DNA of 64,000 nt, from positions 105,747,187-105,811,186 of the forward strand of contig CM077027.1 of assembly GCA_039090855.1 (NCBI GenBank), read 5' to 3'. The position numbers and the translations under genes are program-made. The notes under the pieces were generated by a model. It was not told the origin of the DNA and did no database searches. It saw only the letters and a program-made list of their open reading frames with translations. This stretch comes from Macrothele yani. Lineage: Eukaryota; Arthropoda; Arachnida; Araneae; Macrothelidae. Positions within the stretch are counted from its first letter, which is position 1. Every line of letters begins with the position of its first letter. Shown here piece by piece: positions 10,262-21,002 of this stretch.

Positions 10262-11253
10262 AGCAACTACATTATGGCCACCTACCTAGTAAGCTGTAGG
10301 ACCCCATTCAGGCCGCAGAACAGCGGCCACTCGGCGATTCGATGAGGTGACGATAGATATCTTGGGGTATCTGGTACCATAATGTCAACAGCAAGTCCTC
10401 CAGTCCCCATGCATTTCCGGGTGGTGGTGATTTAGTATGAACCCGCTTTTCCAAGTCGAACCACAAATCTTCGATTGGGTTCATGTCAGGTGAATTTGGA
10501 GTCTAGGGCATTGAGAGAAAGTCACCAGATATGTTACCCAAACCATTTCTTGATGACTCAGGCAGTGTGGTTATTCTGTTGGTATTGGCCATCACCAGCA
10601 GGTTACCAGGAATGGGTGAACTTGGTCCGCAACGATGTTCAGATACCTGACAGCTGTCAGGGTTGTACTATTTGGGATAATGGGACCAAACGTATCCCAA
10701 GAAAACATCGCCCACAGCACAACCCAGCAACTGTTTCCGCCTAACAGTGCATCCAGGTGCCATAGCCTCCGTTAGTAATCGGCGCATCCGCGCTCGGTCG
10801 TCTACGTGATGCATAAGTAATCTTGATTCGCCACACCTTTCCACTTTCTTCCAAACATCCACGGTCCAATGTCAGTTATCTTGGGCCCATTTCAAGTGCT
10901 GTTGGGGATGACGTGCGGTGAGCATGGGTACCCGGCTAGGACTTCGGCTACGTAGGCCCATCCGCAGAAATCTACGATGAACTGTGTGCTGTGACACATT
11001 GCCCTGTTGTAGCTGCGTGTGATTTGTCGCACTGTTGAACAAAGCGCGATAGGCTCCGCTCCCATCTTGCATCAGTGAACTGCGGACGACAATTCATCGT
11101 TTGGTCATCTCTATGTCACTTTTGATACGTACTCACTACAACAGCACGAGAACAACCCACAAGCCGCACCGTTTTCGAGATCACAGTTCCGATGCTCCGT
11201 GCCGTCACAATTTGTCCTTTCTCAAACTCCGATAAACCGGCAGCTTTCCCCAT
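10262..11253 (-). pseudogene. Tc1-like transposase, degraded
   Basis: Reading from the ATG at 11253 on the minus strand, the protein starts MGKAAGLSEFEKGQIVTARS, the usual N-terminal helix-turn-helix with a second one following (SKTVRLVGCSRAVVV). Later blocks appear in changed frames: ALEMGP, RIKITYASRRR, VVLWAMFSWDTFGPIIP and PNSPDMNPIEDLWFDLEKR, with the catalytic Glu. The block that should hold the second catalytic Asp has lost recognisable sequence. Several stops confirm that it is dead. Confidence 0.8.
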
Positions 11254-11383
11254 TCTGACTCCGAGCACTCTACTAACCAAAAGCCAGTTTTTGTGCTGTT
11301 AATATACTACTCTGTAAACTTAACCTGCGCCACCGTTTGGTCTCCAGGTGCGCTCAATTTCTAGGCCGGGGGTGGTCATAATG
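10270..11383 (-). mobile_element. Tc1-like transposon, minus strand
   Basis: The ends are inverted: cattatggccacctacct near 10270 and its mirror ggtggtcataatg ending at 11383. Each is flanked by TA (10268-10269, 11384-11385). The element is 1.11 kb, short for Tc1, in keeping with internal losses. It encodes a broken transposase on the minus strand. Confidence 0.82.
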
Positions 11384-11593
11384 TAATGACTCATTGGTGT
11401 ATATGGTATATGCTGTATAATGAGCTCCTGGAAAAACAATGGCTGTGAGAAATCCTGGCTGAGATCATCTCTGTTCAGTGCAAAGAGAATTGTTTCCTTT
11501 CCGCTTTCCGGAAATACAGGTCGAAAATGGTAAATACAGATTGAAAATAATAAACAGATGTATATGTTACATGGCAGGGCATCCAAAAAAAAA

Positions 11594-11813
11594 TTTTTTT
11601 TTTTTGGATTGGAGGGTTAACGACCACCGTGAACAACTCAATGGGCTATAAGCAGTCGCCCGTCCCTAGTTTAGGGTTACTGGTTCCAGGGAAAGGAGAG
11701 AGCCAGTGCCGTAAGACAAACACAACATCCATGCCTCACCGGGATTCGAACCCGGACCCCTTACGGACGAATGATCAGAGACCAGCGCCTTAAACCGCTG
11801 CACCACCGGGGCG
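11594..11813 (-). mobile_element. tRNA-derived SINE, minus strand
   Basis: The poly-A tail appears as tttttttttttt at 11594, and the 5' head ends at ccaccggggcgg. The B box ggttcgaatcc is in complement near 11744. A duplicated gcatcca lies at 11579-11585 and 11814-11820, extended by A-rich sequence. Confidence 0.88.
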
Positions 11814-11956
11814 GCATCCAGAAATTTGGGAAAATCTACGGAAATATTGAATAGACTAACATCTGTAGAAACCAAATGCGGCTTTTTATTCGGTAATCTT
11901 CCTGGAAACAAGAACAACAAATCATTCATGGGAAGCCTATCAAATTCCTAGTCATA

Positions 11957-13185
11957 CAATGAAGAGCAATCGAATTAAAAACAGCTAGCAGCAAATGTGG
12001 CGCTGTTGGCGGCCCTGTAAACAGAAACGACATGACGTATGCAGCGATCCCAAAATATAACGAGTGATGCAACGGGAATCATTAAGATTCCGACGCAGTA
12101 GGGGTAAGACGAATGATCTAAGCGGATTTGATCGAGGGCAAATTGTCGGGGCCCAACGAATGGGTCACTCCATCTCGGAAGTCGTGCAGGCACTAGGATT
12201 TTCACGAGCCACTATGTCACGGGTGCACCGGGAGTACATCGAATCCGGTAAAATCATCACTGCAAGGGCCACCTACCGTGGACAACAGCGTGTGAATGAG
12301 CGGGGTCATTGTCGGCTAGATCACATTGTAACAGCGGATAGACGGGCCACAGTGCAAGAAATTACTCGGCAATTTAACGCTGGCGCACAAAAGCGTGTAA
12401 ACAGACACACCATCCAGAACCATCTCCTCGCTATGGGGTACAGAAGCCGTCGTCCTATGAGGGTACCGCTGATGACCGCACATCACAGGGTGCAAAGATT
12501 AGCATGTGCGCGAGGAGATTGCCACTGGGCCCTAGACATGTGGAAAATTGTTGCCTGGACTGATGAGTCGAGATTCACGTTGGTACATGTGGATGGCAAA
12601 ATACGAATACGGCGCAAACCACATGAAGCGATGGATCCTTCTTGCGAGCAGGGTACTCTTCAAGCTGGTGGGGGTGGAATTCTCGTCTGGGGACTATTTA
12701 CGTGGACTGAAATGGGACCCCTGGTACGTGTGACATCGCCTCTCACAGGTCAACGTTACCGGGATATCCTGGGCAACCATTTGCTCCCGTTTGGGCGTCT
12801 TCAACATCGCACTGGGGACCTCATCCTGCAACAAGACAATGCACCGTGCCATCGCTTCCGAATTGTATCCTAATGGTTGGATGAACACTTCACCGACGTG
12901 ACCTCGCTTCCTTGGCCAGCTAGGTCACCTCACCTCAATCCCATATAGCATATCTGGTATATAGCATATCGGTGCCATCGGGAGAGATGATCGAGGCTCT
13001 GACCCCTCTCCATCAAATCTTCGTGGACTGTGGGAGCTTATTCAGGGGTCGTGGATCCGTATGGCTTCCCAACGCTTCCGGTGTCTTGTCGAGTCCATAC
13101 CGAGACGAATCGCCGCCGTCATCAGGACGAAAGGTGGTGCTACACGTTACTAGAGAGGTATCTCTAATTCAATTGCCCTTCAGTG
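11957..13185 (+). mobile_element. Tc1-like transposon
   Basis: The left end (caatgaagagcaatcgaatt) and the complement of the right end (cactgaagggcaattgaatt) match at most positions. Both ends are flanked by TA (11955-11956 and 13186-13187). The length is 1.23 kb. One long transposase frame lies inside. Confidence 0.85.
12064..13150 (+). pseudogene. Tc1-like transposase, catalytic Glu lost
   Basis: An open frame of 269 codons runs 12064-12873. It contains a paired-like helix-turn-helix (LSGFDRGQIVGAQRMG, VVQALGFSRATMSRVHREY), then AWTDESRF with the first Asp, GGILVWGLFTW, and LQQDNAPCH with the second Asp. It ends at a TAA in the place of a Gln or Trp codon before WLDEH. Continuing in frame, PWPARSPHLNPI is followed by TAG exactly where the catalytic Glu should be. 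The spacing from the second Asp to that point is 36 residues. A short gcatat-rich duplication follows near 12945-12972. The start at 12064 or the next ATG is uncertain. Confidence 0.85.
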
Positions 13186-13384
13186 TATAATTTACTACAT
13201 GTAAGGAAGACTGTAAGGTAAATTCTGAACTGAAAAGATCATTCGCAATGCAACACTGCCGTGAACATAATCACCAGTTTATCTATGAGTGAGCAAAAGC
13301 GGCTGAAAACCCAGCTCAGTCGCTGAATTTTATTTTTATAGGAGCCTTTTTTAGTTGTTAAAAACTTCTAACAACTTCTTGTTT

Positions 13385-13610
13385 GCCGCCCCGGTGGCGC
13401 AGTTGTCTAAATGCTGGCTTATGACTGTTAGTCCATGAGCGGTCCGGGTTCGAATACCGGTGAGGCATGGATGTTGTGTTTGTCTTACGGCGGTAGCTCT
13501 CTCCCCTCCCTGGAACCAGTCGTCCTAAATTAGGGACGGAAAACTGCTTATAACCCATTGAGTTGCTCATGGTGGTCGTTAAACTTTCAATAAAAAAGCA
13601 AAACAAAAGA
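13385..13610 (+). mobile_element. tRNA-derived SINE, plus strand
   Basis: It starts gccgccccggtggcgcag with the A box, has the B box ggttcgaataccgg, the body gttgtgtttgtcttacggc, and ends in an A-rich tail. It is flanked by aacttcttgttt (13373-13384) and aactccttgttt (13611-13622), a 12-bp duplication with one change. Confidence 0.9.
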
Positions 13611-14055
13611 AACTCCTTGTTTAACAACACGAGGAAATTTCTGACGAAAGCTTTTATCTCCCAACAAATCGTGTGCATTCAATAAGTGATAAGTTGTTCG
13701 AAAGGTTAACATTATGAAATACCACTCGTTCCGAAGAGACTAGGCATCTGCACAATTGAACAGTAGACATTAAAATGAAATCTTTTTAACGCCGTTGTAA
13801 AAGGTTTAATTGATTTTAGATTGGTGATGAAGTTAATTATCTACGTTCCAGCAGAATCTTCTCAAATTCACAAACAGCAGCAATACCAAATATACACCAA
13901 AGCGCCGAAGTATTATGATCAGCGGGCCTTTATGCAAATCGAAGCAACTGCAGGTAAAAAACAGCGCGGGTGAAAGTCGTAAGCCTGTACACATTGTGTA
14001 AATAAATTATAAATACACAGAAATATTCCTGCTCATTTCTCGATTATCTGCTTTA
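13611..14055. other. No gene recognised
   Basis: Unique-looking AT-rich DNA between the SINE and the satellite. Nothing further is supported. Confidence 0.4.
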
Positions 14056-15047
14056 GATTGATAGCTTCAACATAAAAAAAACTGTTACAGAATGATAGTT
14101 TCAATATAAAAAACTGCTACAGAATGATAGCTTCAACATAAAAAACTGCTATAGAATGATAGCTTCAACATAAAAAACTGTTACAGAATGATAGTTTCAA
14201 TATAAAAAACTGCTACAGAATGATAGCTTCAACATAAAAAAACTGCTATAGAATGATAGCTTCAACATAAAAAACTGTTACAGAATGATAGTTTCAATAT
14301 AAAAAACTGCTACAGAATGATAGCTTCAACATAAAAAACTGCTATAGAATGATAGCTTCAACATGAAAAACTGCTATAGAATGATAGCTTCAACATAAAA
14401 AAACTGCTATAGAATGATAGCTTCAACATAAAAAACTGTTACAGAATGATAGTTTCAATATAAAAAACTGCTACAGAATGATAGCTTCAACATAAAAAAC
14501 TGCTATAGAATGATAGCTTCAACATGAAAAACTGCTATAGAATGATAGCTTCAACATAAAAAAACTGCTATAGAATGATAGCTTCAACATAAAAAACTGT
14601 TACAGAATGATAGTTTCAATATAAAAAACTGCTACAGAATGATAGCTTCAACATAAAAAACTGCTATAGAATGATAGCTTCAACATAAAAAAACTGCTAT
14701 AGAATGATAGCTTCAACATAAAAAACTGTTACAGAATGATAGTTTCAATATAAAAAACTGCTACAGAATGATAGCTTCAACATAAAAAACTGCTATAGAA
14801 TGATAGCTTCAACATAAAAAAACTGCTATAGAATGATAGCTTCAACATAAAAAACTGTTACAGAATGATAGTTTCAATATAAAAAACTGCTATAGAATGA
14901 TAGCTTCAACATAAAAAACTGCTATAGAATGATAGCTTCAACATAAAAAAACTGCTACAGAATGATAGCTTCAACATAAAAAACTGCTATAGAATGATAG
15001 CTTCAACATAAAAAAACTGCTATAGAATGATAGCTTCAACATAAAAA
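14056..15047 (+). repeat. 32-bp satellite with higher-order repeats
   Basis: About 30 full monomers of a 32-bp unit (core gaatgatagcttcaacata followed by aaaaactgct). Three variants occur: A (ctgttacag with gtttcaatat), B (ctgctacag) and C (ctgctatag). Read in order they form ABC, ABC, ABCCC, ABCCC, ABCC, ABCC, then ACCBCC. A 33-bp form with one extra A in the A-run is also regularly placed. The array ends a few bases before a Tc1 element. There are no unique spacers and no coding. Confidence 0.95.
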
Positions 15048-15070
15048 ACATCTCATATTAATGATTTGTA

Positions 15071-16288
15071 GACAGTCGAGTCACATTATTGTGACCATCT
15101 CCTACTTTTGACGTCAACAGCGGGGAGCCAATGAAAGAAAGCACGTGTCGTGAGCTAGCTTGAAGGGTATATAAGGTGTGTTGTAGGCATTCCGAAAACA
15201 TATCACTCGTTGCTGTCACAGATAAAAGGAGCGATTTATCAGATTTGCAAAAAGAGATGATTATCGGCTTTTGGGCCAAAGGTGGAAGTGTTTCTGAAAC
15301 AGCGCAGTTTGTGAACTGTTCGCGTGCTGCTGTGGTTAAGGTGCATTGTGATTGGAGAAATGGCACCATTGCAAATAAGCGAAGTGGAAACTGCGGAGCA
15401 TCACGTGACATCGATATGAGAAGTGAGCGTCTGCTGCGGAGTGCGTGAGGGCCGGTCGACACTCTACAGTGGAGCACCTCACTCGGCGAATGAACCAGGA
15501 GGCTACCGGAAGTGTGTCTAAAACGACACTTCAGCGAACCGTGCTGCGTATGGGGCTCCGATGCAGACGGATGGTCACTGAACCTATGCTAACGAAGGTG
15601 CATCGGCAGAAAATGCTTACATTTGCACGGCAGTATCGGAATTCGACCTCCGCTGATTTGCAAAGGATTGCCTTCTCCGATGAGTCATGCTTTCTGCTTC
15701 ATCGAACGGATGGACGTTGGTGTATAAGGCGAGAAACATCGGAGAACAAACACTCTTCAACCATTGCTAGAAGAACTGAAGCTGGTGAGGACAGCGTTAT
15801 GGTCTGGGGAATGTTTTCGTGGCATTTCCTGGGTCCACTCATACCTGTGGAAGGCACTATGGACAGAATTCGTTGTGCATCCATCCTTGCAAGCCACGTA
15901 CACCCATACATGGTGATTATCTTCCCTGGGGCGGATCGGATCTTCCAGCATGACAATGCTACGTGTCATACAGCTAGAAATGTTCGAGAGTGGTTGGAAG
16001 AGCACGACGAAGACTTCAAAGTACTTCCCTGGCCCCCCAATTCCCCAAACTTAAACCCAGTTGAGCATCTGTGGGACCACCTCGATCATGTTGTTCGCTC
16101 CATGGATCCTCCACCACACACCCTTCAGCAGCTGTCAGATGCAGTGTAGTCAGCATGGTTCTACATACCTGTAAACACCTTTCAGCACCTTATTGATTCA
16201 CTCCCAGCCCGTTTAGCTGCTGTCCGTGCTGCACACGGCGGTTATTCTGGATATTAGCTGGTGGTCACAATAGTGTGACTTGACCGTG
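15071..16288 (+). mobile_element. Tc1-like transposon, nearly complete transposase
   Basis: The ends gacagtcgagtcacattattg (left) and cacggtcaagtcacactattg (complement of right) match, flanked by TA (15069-15070, 16289-16290). The length is 1.22 kb. Its terminal sequence is related to that of the element at 22496-23714, so they belong to neighbouring families. Confidence 0.88.
15176..16257 (+). pseudogene. Tc1-like transposase, one frameshift and one stop
   Basis: The N-terminal part (15176-15448) carries the helix-turn-helix KEMIIGFWAKGGSVSETAQF. A frameshift near 15445 joins it to a 234-codon frame (15445-16149). That frame has LRMGLRCRR, AFSDESCF (first Asp), SVMVWGMFSW, QHDNATCHTA (second Asp) and PNLNPVEHLWD (Glu). 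A single TAG at 16147-16149 separates it from the last 36 codons, which end at 16257 (AAHGGYSGY). All three catalytic acids are present. The second Asp and the Glu are separated by 36 residues, not the 34 of classic Tc1. The start codon is uncertain because the frame is open upstream. Confidence 0.88.
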
Positions 16289-16610
16289 TATTATAGAAGA
16301 ATGTTAGGCGATTTAGCATTTCAAGATTTTTCTACACCATTAAGCATAAGTAAAAGTTAAGCTAACAAGCATATTTTGCTGTAGAGAAATTGTAAATACA
16401 CATCAGATATTACAAAGCAGAAAATAATATTTCCTAAATTAATAATTTATGTCACTTCCATTCGCCTGAATAAGTGAATACGTTCTGTTCTGCATTGCTG
16501 TTGCCAAGTCTTGTAACGTACAAACGTTCATTTTATTCTAACAGCGATAATTCTTTTGATTAAAAGTATTGCTGGTTTTGGGGGGGGCAGGGGGGTATAC
16601 AATTCTTACA
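16289..16610. other. No gene recognised
   Basis: AT-rich DNA, with a G-rich run ggggggggcaggggggt-like near 16580. It has no reading frame or repeat that I can name. Confidence 0.4.
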
Positions 16611-16611
16611 A

Positions 16612-17115
16612 GTAAAAACTAGACATTTTTCATTGGGTTTAAGTCTAGGCTCCGATAAGGCCAGTCCATTCCATGTATTTTTTTATTGTAAACCACTGTT
16701 TCATAAAATTCGAAGCACCGCAGGGCACATTATCTTGCTGAAAAATCCCACGATTCCCACCTAGCAGAGGTCCAAATCGAATTAAATGTTCGTGCAGCAT
16801 AGCCTGGTAACTCCTGAATACTGTACGGTGATATAAAATGGCAGTTGTCAATTTACCGCCATAACCAAACGTCGCCCGCACCATGACGTCACAACCTTCC
16901 CACTTTCTAGTAAAGCATTCCTTGGGCTTCTTTCCTAACTCATGCCAGTAACATCTGTTTGCCTCGGGGCCACCTAAATTAAATTTTTTCTCATCTTAGA
17001 ATACGACACTTTTCAATTTTTCAGACCATGTCACTGCGCTTTTCACCAAGTCCAATTTTGTGCGTTTATGTTCACCAGTGAGCAAGGGGCTTTTACTTCA
17101 TTTTAATGCACGTAA
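16612..17115 (-). pseudogene. Tc1-like transposase, C-terminal part
   Basis: On the minus strand the pieces read KKFNLGGPEANRCYWHELGK, then VMVRATFGYGGKLTTAIL, then GIFQQDNVPCGASNFMKQWF, and finally MEWTGLIGA near 16648. These match the Tc1 subgroup with FSDEKKFNLDGPDG-type sequence around the first catalytic Asp. The second Asp is in FQQDN. It appears to be one half of an element whose N-terminal half is at 18234-18491, with a LINE fragment between them. Confidence 0.72.
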
Positions 17116-18200
17116 CACTTTAATTTGATTTTAGAGTGTTTGCGAGTTTCAAATGAAACACATTTTTATGCAAAGATCGAGCAATTTATCTTGTGGACAT
17201 ATCATCAACAGTTGCTATCAAATGTGTTGTATCAAAAAAAAATTTCTACAGGTGCAGGAGTCAGACAAGGTTGTGTAATGCCACCATGGTCGTTTAATAC
17301 ATTTATGGATGCATGCATGTGTGGTGCCAAAATAGGTAATACTGGTTTATGTCTTGGTGATATCCGAGTGTGCAGATTGCTGTATGTTGATGACAGTGTC
17401 TTGTTGAAAGAGAGCAAGAGTGAGTTGCAGAGTATGTTGCCCCGGATGTACGAAGTTTGCATGAAATTCAAGCTGAGTATAAATAAGGGAAAAACCAAAG
17501 TTATAGTTTTAGAGAAAGGAACTGGTAGTACTCAATGTAATATAAGTCTAAGCGGCACAGTGATTGACCAGGTGAATGAGTTTGTGTATTCAGGAAGCAT
17601 GTTTGACAGAGAGAACAAACTGGATTGTGAAATTAGTAGGCGAGTGAATTCTTCATTGAAAGTCATAGCTGCTTTGTGAAGTTTTCACAGGAATGTTGGG
17701 TTCTTAAGAGAGTCCCGCATGGCTGTGTATGAAAGCGTAATTGTTCCTACACTGATGTACGGCAGTGGTACTTGGGTACTACAGAAGAAGCAAGGGAGTC
17801 GTTTGTGTGCTGGAGAAATGCGTTACTTACGGGGGTGGGGGGTGGAAAGATATGTTCTGATCGTTTGAGGAATGAAGATGTTTCGCAGTTGTGTGATGTG
17901 AAGCAAAATGTTCTTAGTAAGGTGGAGACCAATATTCTTAGGTGGTTTGGCCATGTTGAAAGAATGAGTGATGAGATGCTTACTAAGAAAATCTTTTAGC
18001 CCATGTGGCAGGAAGGAAAGGCAGGGGAAGGCCAAGGAAATCATGGGAGGATCAGGTTCAGGAGTGTGTGCATGAGAAAAAGATTATGAGTATGAAGTAT
18101 AGAAGATCTTGCGTACTGCGTGTAATGGATGCCAGTGAAGCCCGAGGTGTATGTAAAGATAGCTGTAAATGGAGAAGTTTGATACGGCAGCAGTAAGTAA
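17116..18200 (+). pseudogene. Non-LTR retrotransposon reverse transcriptase, 5'-truncated
   Basis: The plus-strand frame at 17125-17679 contains GAGVRQGCVMPP and LLYVDDSVLL, the reverse transcriptase palm motifs with the YVDD active site. After a stop it continues in other frames with VPTLMYGSGTWVLQKKQGS, DVKQNVLSKVETNILRWFGH and the C-terminal GRGRPRKSWEDQVQECV. This tail is typical of a LINE group common in arthropods. The endonuclease and the N-terminal half are absent, as usual for a 5'-truncated insertion. It ends near 18200 (CKWRSLIRQQ). I did not find a convincing target duplication. Confidence 0.8.
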
Positions 18201-18233
18201 AAATTATCTGGTAGTTTGTATTTATTTTTGGTG

Positions 18234-18491
18234 CTAACCTCTGAATCTCAGAGAACAGCCTAGTGATATGTATAGGTAATGTAATACTAAATGGAAAACA
18301 AGTAATTTACCTCTTGCACTCAGATATGGCTTCCGTCTTGTCCTTTTTGGTATACTGGATTTATCCTTATTTCTTTGAAAATGTTGCATGGCTCCGATGG
18401 ATCTTCCGATTAACTTGGCAGTTTCTCTATAAGATCTGTTTTGGCCAAGACACAATAACACTTTTCTGACCTCTTCCTCACGAAACTCCAT
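18234..18491 (-). pseudogene. Tc1-like transposase, N-terminal helix-turn-helix
   Basis: The frame starts at an ATG at 18491 (MEFREEEVRKVLLCLGQNRS) and has the Tc1 DNA-binding fold (YRETAKLIGRSIGAMQHF), followed by a linker with KRTRRKPYLSARGKLLV. It stops where the LINE fragment begins. The natural reading is that it and 16612-17115 are the two ends of one element. Confidence 0.7.
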
Positions 18492-18853
18492 TCCTGTCGG
18501 CTTGTTAACGCAGAATATAGTAGAACGCTGTTTACTTGCAACAAAAGTTTTAGGATGTGCGTAGAATAAGTAACATAAGCTAGATAAGCAAACTTCGTAT
18601 TAGTCGTTCTTTAGTGCTGTTTTCTGAATTGTATTTATAATTGCTTTACTGTTACCATGGACTACATTTTCTATTTTTTAAAATTAAATAGATTTTTTAG
18701 CCTTATTTGCTTTTAGTTATTGAACTGATTAATTATTTCCATATTTAGTTTTTCTGATTAAAATTAAGAAAGCCCTACTGTTTTTTGTTCTACTGACGAT
18801 ACTTCTATTCGCTGATCGAAAGACATCACTGTATTTATAATTTCTTTATGTAC
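18492..18853. other. No gene recognised
   Basis: AT-rich DNA that may include the 5' end of the broken Tc1 element. No inverted repeat partner was found. Confidence 0.35.
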
Positions 18854-19732
18854 AGGGCACTTCAAAAGTTCGGTGCAAAAGTAAAATATAATTAAAAAAG
18901 ATCTATGGGTCGGAGTGGCATTCGGTTTGCAGATTAATATTCATCGAGGTACAGGATTTTGTATGGCATCACGTAAACAACATTTCAAAATCTCGACAAT
19001 AGAAGGCGCTGCTGCAGATAATGCCCCATAAGTGACGTTTCACATTACTCGCACAAAGCAACGTTAGGGTGAGGCATAAAAACCATTGCGGAAAAATGCA
19101 GTCACACTTCCAATGTGCGGAAATAATAAAGGTTCGTGCTGTCATTCTGATTACAAAACCACACGGGTTTATTAAGCTTATAATTTGCATATAACGAGAA
19201 ATCAGGCGTTCACGTTTAACGCCGATCATCTATTGAGCAGGCATAGTGCACACAAATGGCCTCCTAGATCTCCAGATCTCACACCCGCTGATTTCTGGTT
19301 GTGGGGCTACTTGAAATCCCGTGTCTGTAGAGGTAATCCTCAGACCTTACCATCGCTGAAAGACGTCATACGACAGGAGGTATCAGCTATTTCCTTTGAC
19401 ATAATGTTCAATGCTGTATCAGGCGTAATACCACGACTGCACGCAATACTGGAATGTAGTGGTGGATACATTGAGCACTTGCATCTATAGATCATGCTGA
19501 AACAAAGTAAGTTTCACTAATTTAATGTAAATCTCATTTCGCAATTCTCACCTCTCGTTGTTTTCTCTGCAGCAGCGTCCTCTATTGTCGAGATTTTGAA
19601 ATTGTTTTTCTTGATGCCATACGAAATCCCGTACCTGGGTGAATATTAATTTGCAAACCGCATGTCTCTCCGACCCATAGATCTTTTTAATCACATTTTA
19701 CTTTTGTACCAAACTTTCGAATCACGCAGTAC
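18854..19732 (+). mobile_element. Mariner-like element with ~180-bp TIRs, internally deleted
   Basis: The left end (18854-19045) is mirrored by the right end (19560-19732). Examples are agatctatgggtcggag near 18899 against ctccgacccatagatct near 19668, aatattcatc.aggtac against its complement near 19640, and aatctcgacaatagaag near 18988 against the complement near 19578. Such long ends are more like a MITE or a long-TIR element than a plain mariner. The interior keeps only the end of a transposase. Confidence 0.8.
19185..19490 (+). pseudogene. Mariner-like transposase, C-terminal fragment
   Basis: The frame contains KWPPRSPDLTPADFWLWGYL, the third catalytic region (Asp-type, SPDLTPxDFxLWGxLK), then a C-terminal helix region ending CSGGYIEHLHL. 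The first two catalytic residues and the DNA-binding domain are missing. The same family is represented at 19733-21261, 24640-25545, 51384-52360 and 55612-56650. Confidence 0.78.
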
Positions 19733-19809
19733 AGAGTGATCCACTCGGGACTTTTCCCAAGAAAAGCGCTATAATTTTGAAAGGGGAAAACATTTCAAGC
19801 TGAAATTTG

Positions 19810-21002
19810 AAGACGAAGGGCCTTACCTTTTCACAATCTCGTCAATATCAGAGAAGATGTGGAAAATGTCCGCCATTTGCATCCAAACAGAGATCAACTC
19901 GTCGCTGCTTATTGTCAAATGTACACCTTAGCATGTTGGTTTTTATTGCTTCAATTTCCTGTGTGATGCTGCTTTTCAGTCCTAACTTTATTGCTGTATA
20001 CAGTACCTTTCAGATGACCCCATAAGAAGTAATCGGGTGGAGTTAAATCTGGAGACCAGGGCGGCCACAAACGTTTGAACATAAACCGATCGCCGAAGAA
20101 ACTTCGAATCTCAGCCATGCTTGCATTGGAAGTGTGACAAGTTGCACTGTCCTGGTGGAAGAAGCTATTCTACAGTTTAATAACATGCCGTTGGTTCACG
20201 AACTGTGTGAAGATATTGAGATACTCTTCTGTTTTGACAGTCTGTTCAAAGAAAATGGGACCCATTATCCGGTTCCGTGAAATGGAGCGCCGTACGCCAA
20301 TCTTTACGGATTCATTCTTTCCTCGTGATTGACATGGGGATCATCACTCGCCCATACCCGCGAATTCTGTTAATTCACATAGCCTGAAATGTGGAACCAG
20401 GCTTCGTCCGTGAACCATGTAATGTCTAATACGCCTGGGTTTGAGCTGACAAGTTCCTTAAACCCCCTGCAGCAATGCATTCGCTTCGGCATGTTAATTG
20501 GTAACAGCTCATGAACAACTGCAGCACGATATGATTTCAGTTTACCGATTTTTAGCCTGAAAAGTGGAACCAGGCTTCGTCCGTGAACCATGTAATGTCT
20601 AATACGCCTGGGTTTTAGCTGACAAGTTCCTTAAACCCCCTGCAGCAATGCATTCGCTTCGGCATGTCAATTGGTAACAGCTCATGAACATCTGCAGCAT
20701 GATATGATTTCCGTTTACCGATTTTTGCAGCCTTGTGGCAATTGCAATATGACAGTCCTATTTATTTGCAGCAGCCTGCGTAACGATTTCTTAGGAGAGT
20801 GTAACAACCTCTTTTTCACAAAATGCACAGTGCTTTTTGATATAGCGAGTCGCCCTCCTAAGTGCGTATCAACAAGGCTTCGTGTCGTCTCAAGTTTCTT
20901 CGCAAGATTTGAAATCATTGGCTTCGTAGGTGGTCCTGACCGGAAAATTTCTTCATAAACGCTTTCTGACACTCCTTGAAAGAGTCGGAATTCCAATAGC
21001 AT
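19810..21002 (-). pseudogene. Mariner-like transposase, degraded
   Basis: The minus-strand frame from 21002 (MLLEFRLFQGVSESVYEEIF) shows a helix-turn-helix region with KLETTRSLVDTHLGGR and SKSTVHFVKKRL. From 20591, in another frame, comes VLDITWFTDEAWFHISGYVN with the first catalytic Asp. A poorly preserved middle follows, with SSTRTVQLVTLPM in the place of the second Asp block, and the end reads TFDNKQRRVDLCLDANGGHF near 19860. Stops are frequent. The duplicated segment 20381-20727 repeats the central part. Confidence 0.78.
20381..20727. repeat. 173-bp tandem duplication inside the mariner-like relic
   Basis: The segment starting agcctgaaatgtggaaccag at 20381 repeats at 20554 (agcctgaaaagtggaaccag) with only a handful of changes up to about 20727. 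It duplicates part of the transposase including the WFTDEAW region. Confidence 0.88.

Noticed and set aside
13385..13470. tRNA genes suggested by A and B boxes in the SINE copies
   Set aside because: The sequences continue into the SINE body and A-rich tail with target duplications. They are SINE heads and not functional tRNA genes.
14056..15047. Regular 32-bp repeats, which could suggest a CRISPR array
   Set aside because: The repeats are directly adjacent without unique spacers, the genome is eukaryotic, and there are no cas genes. It is a satellite.
16570..16600. G-rich run as a quadruplex or regulatory element
   Set aside because: A single run beside a decayed transposon is not enough to support function.
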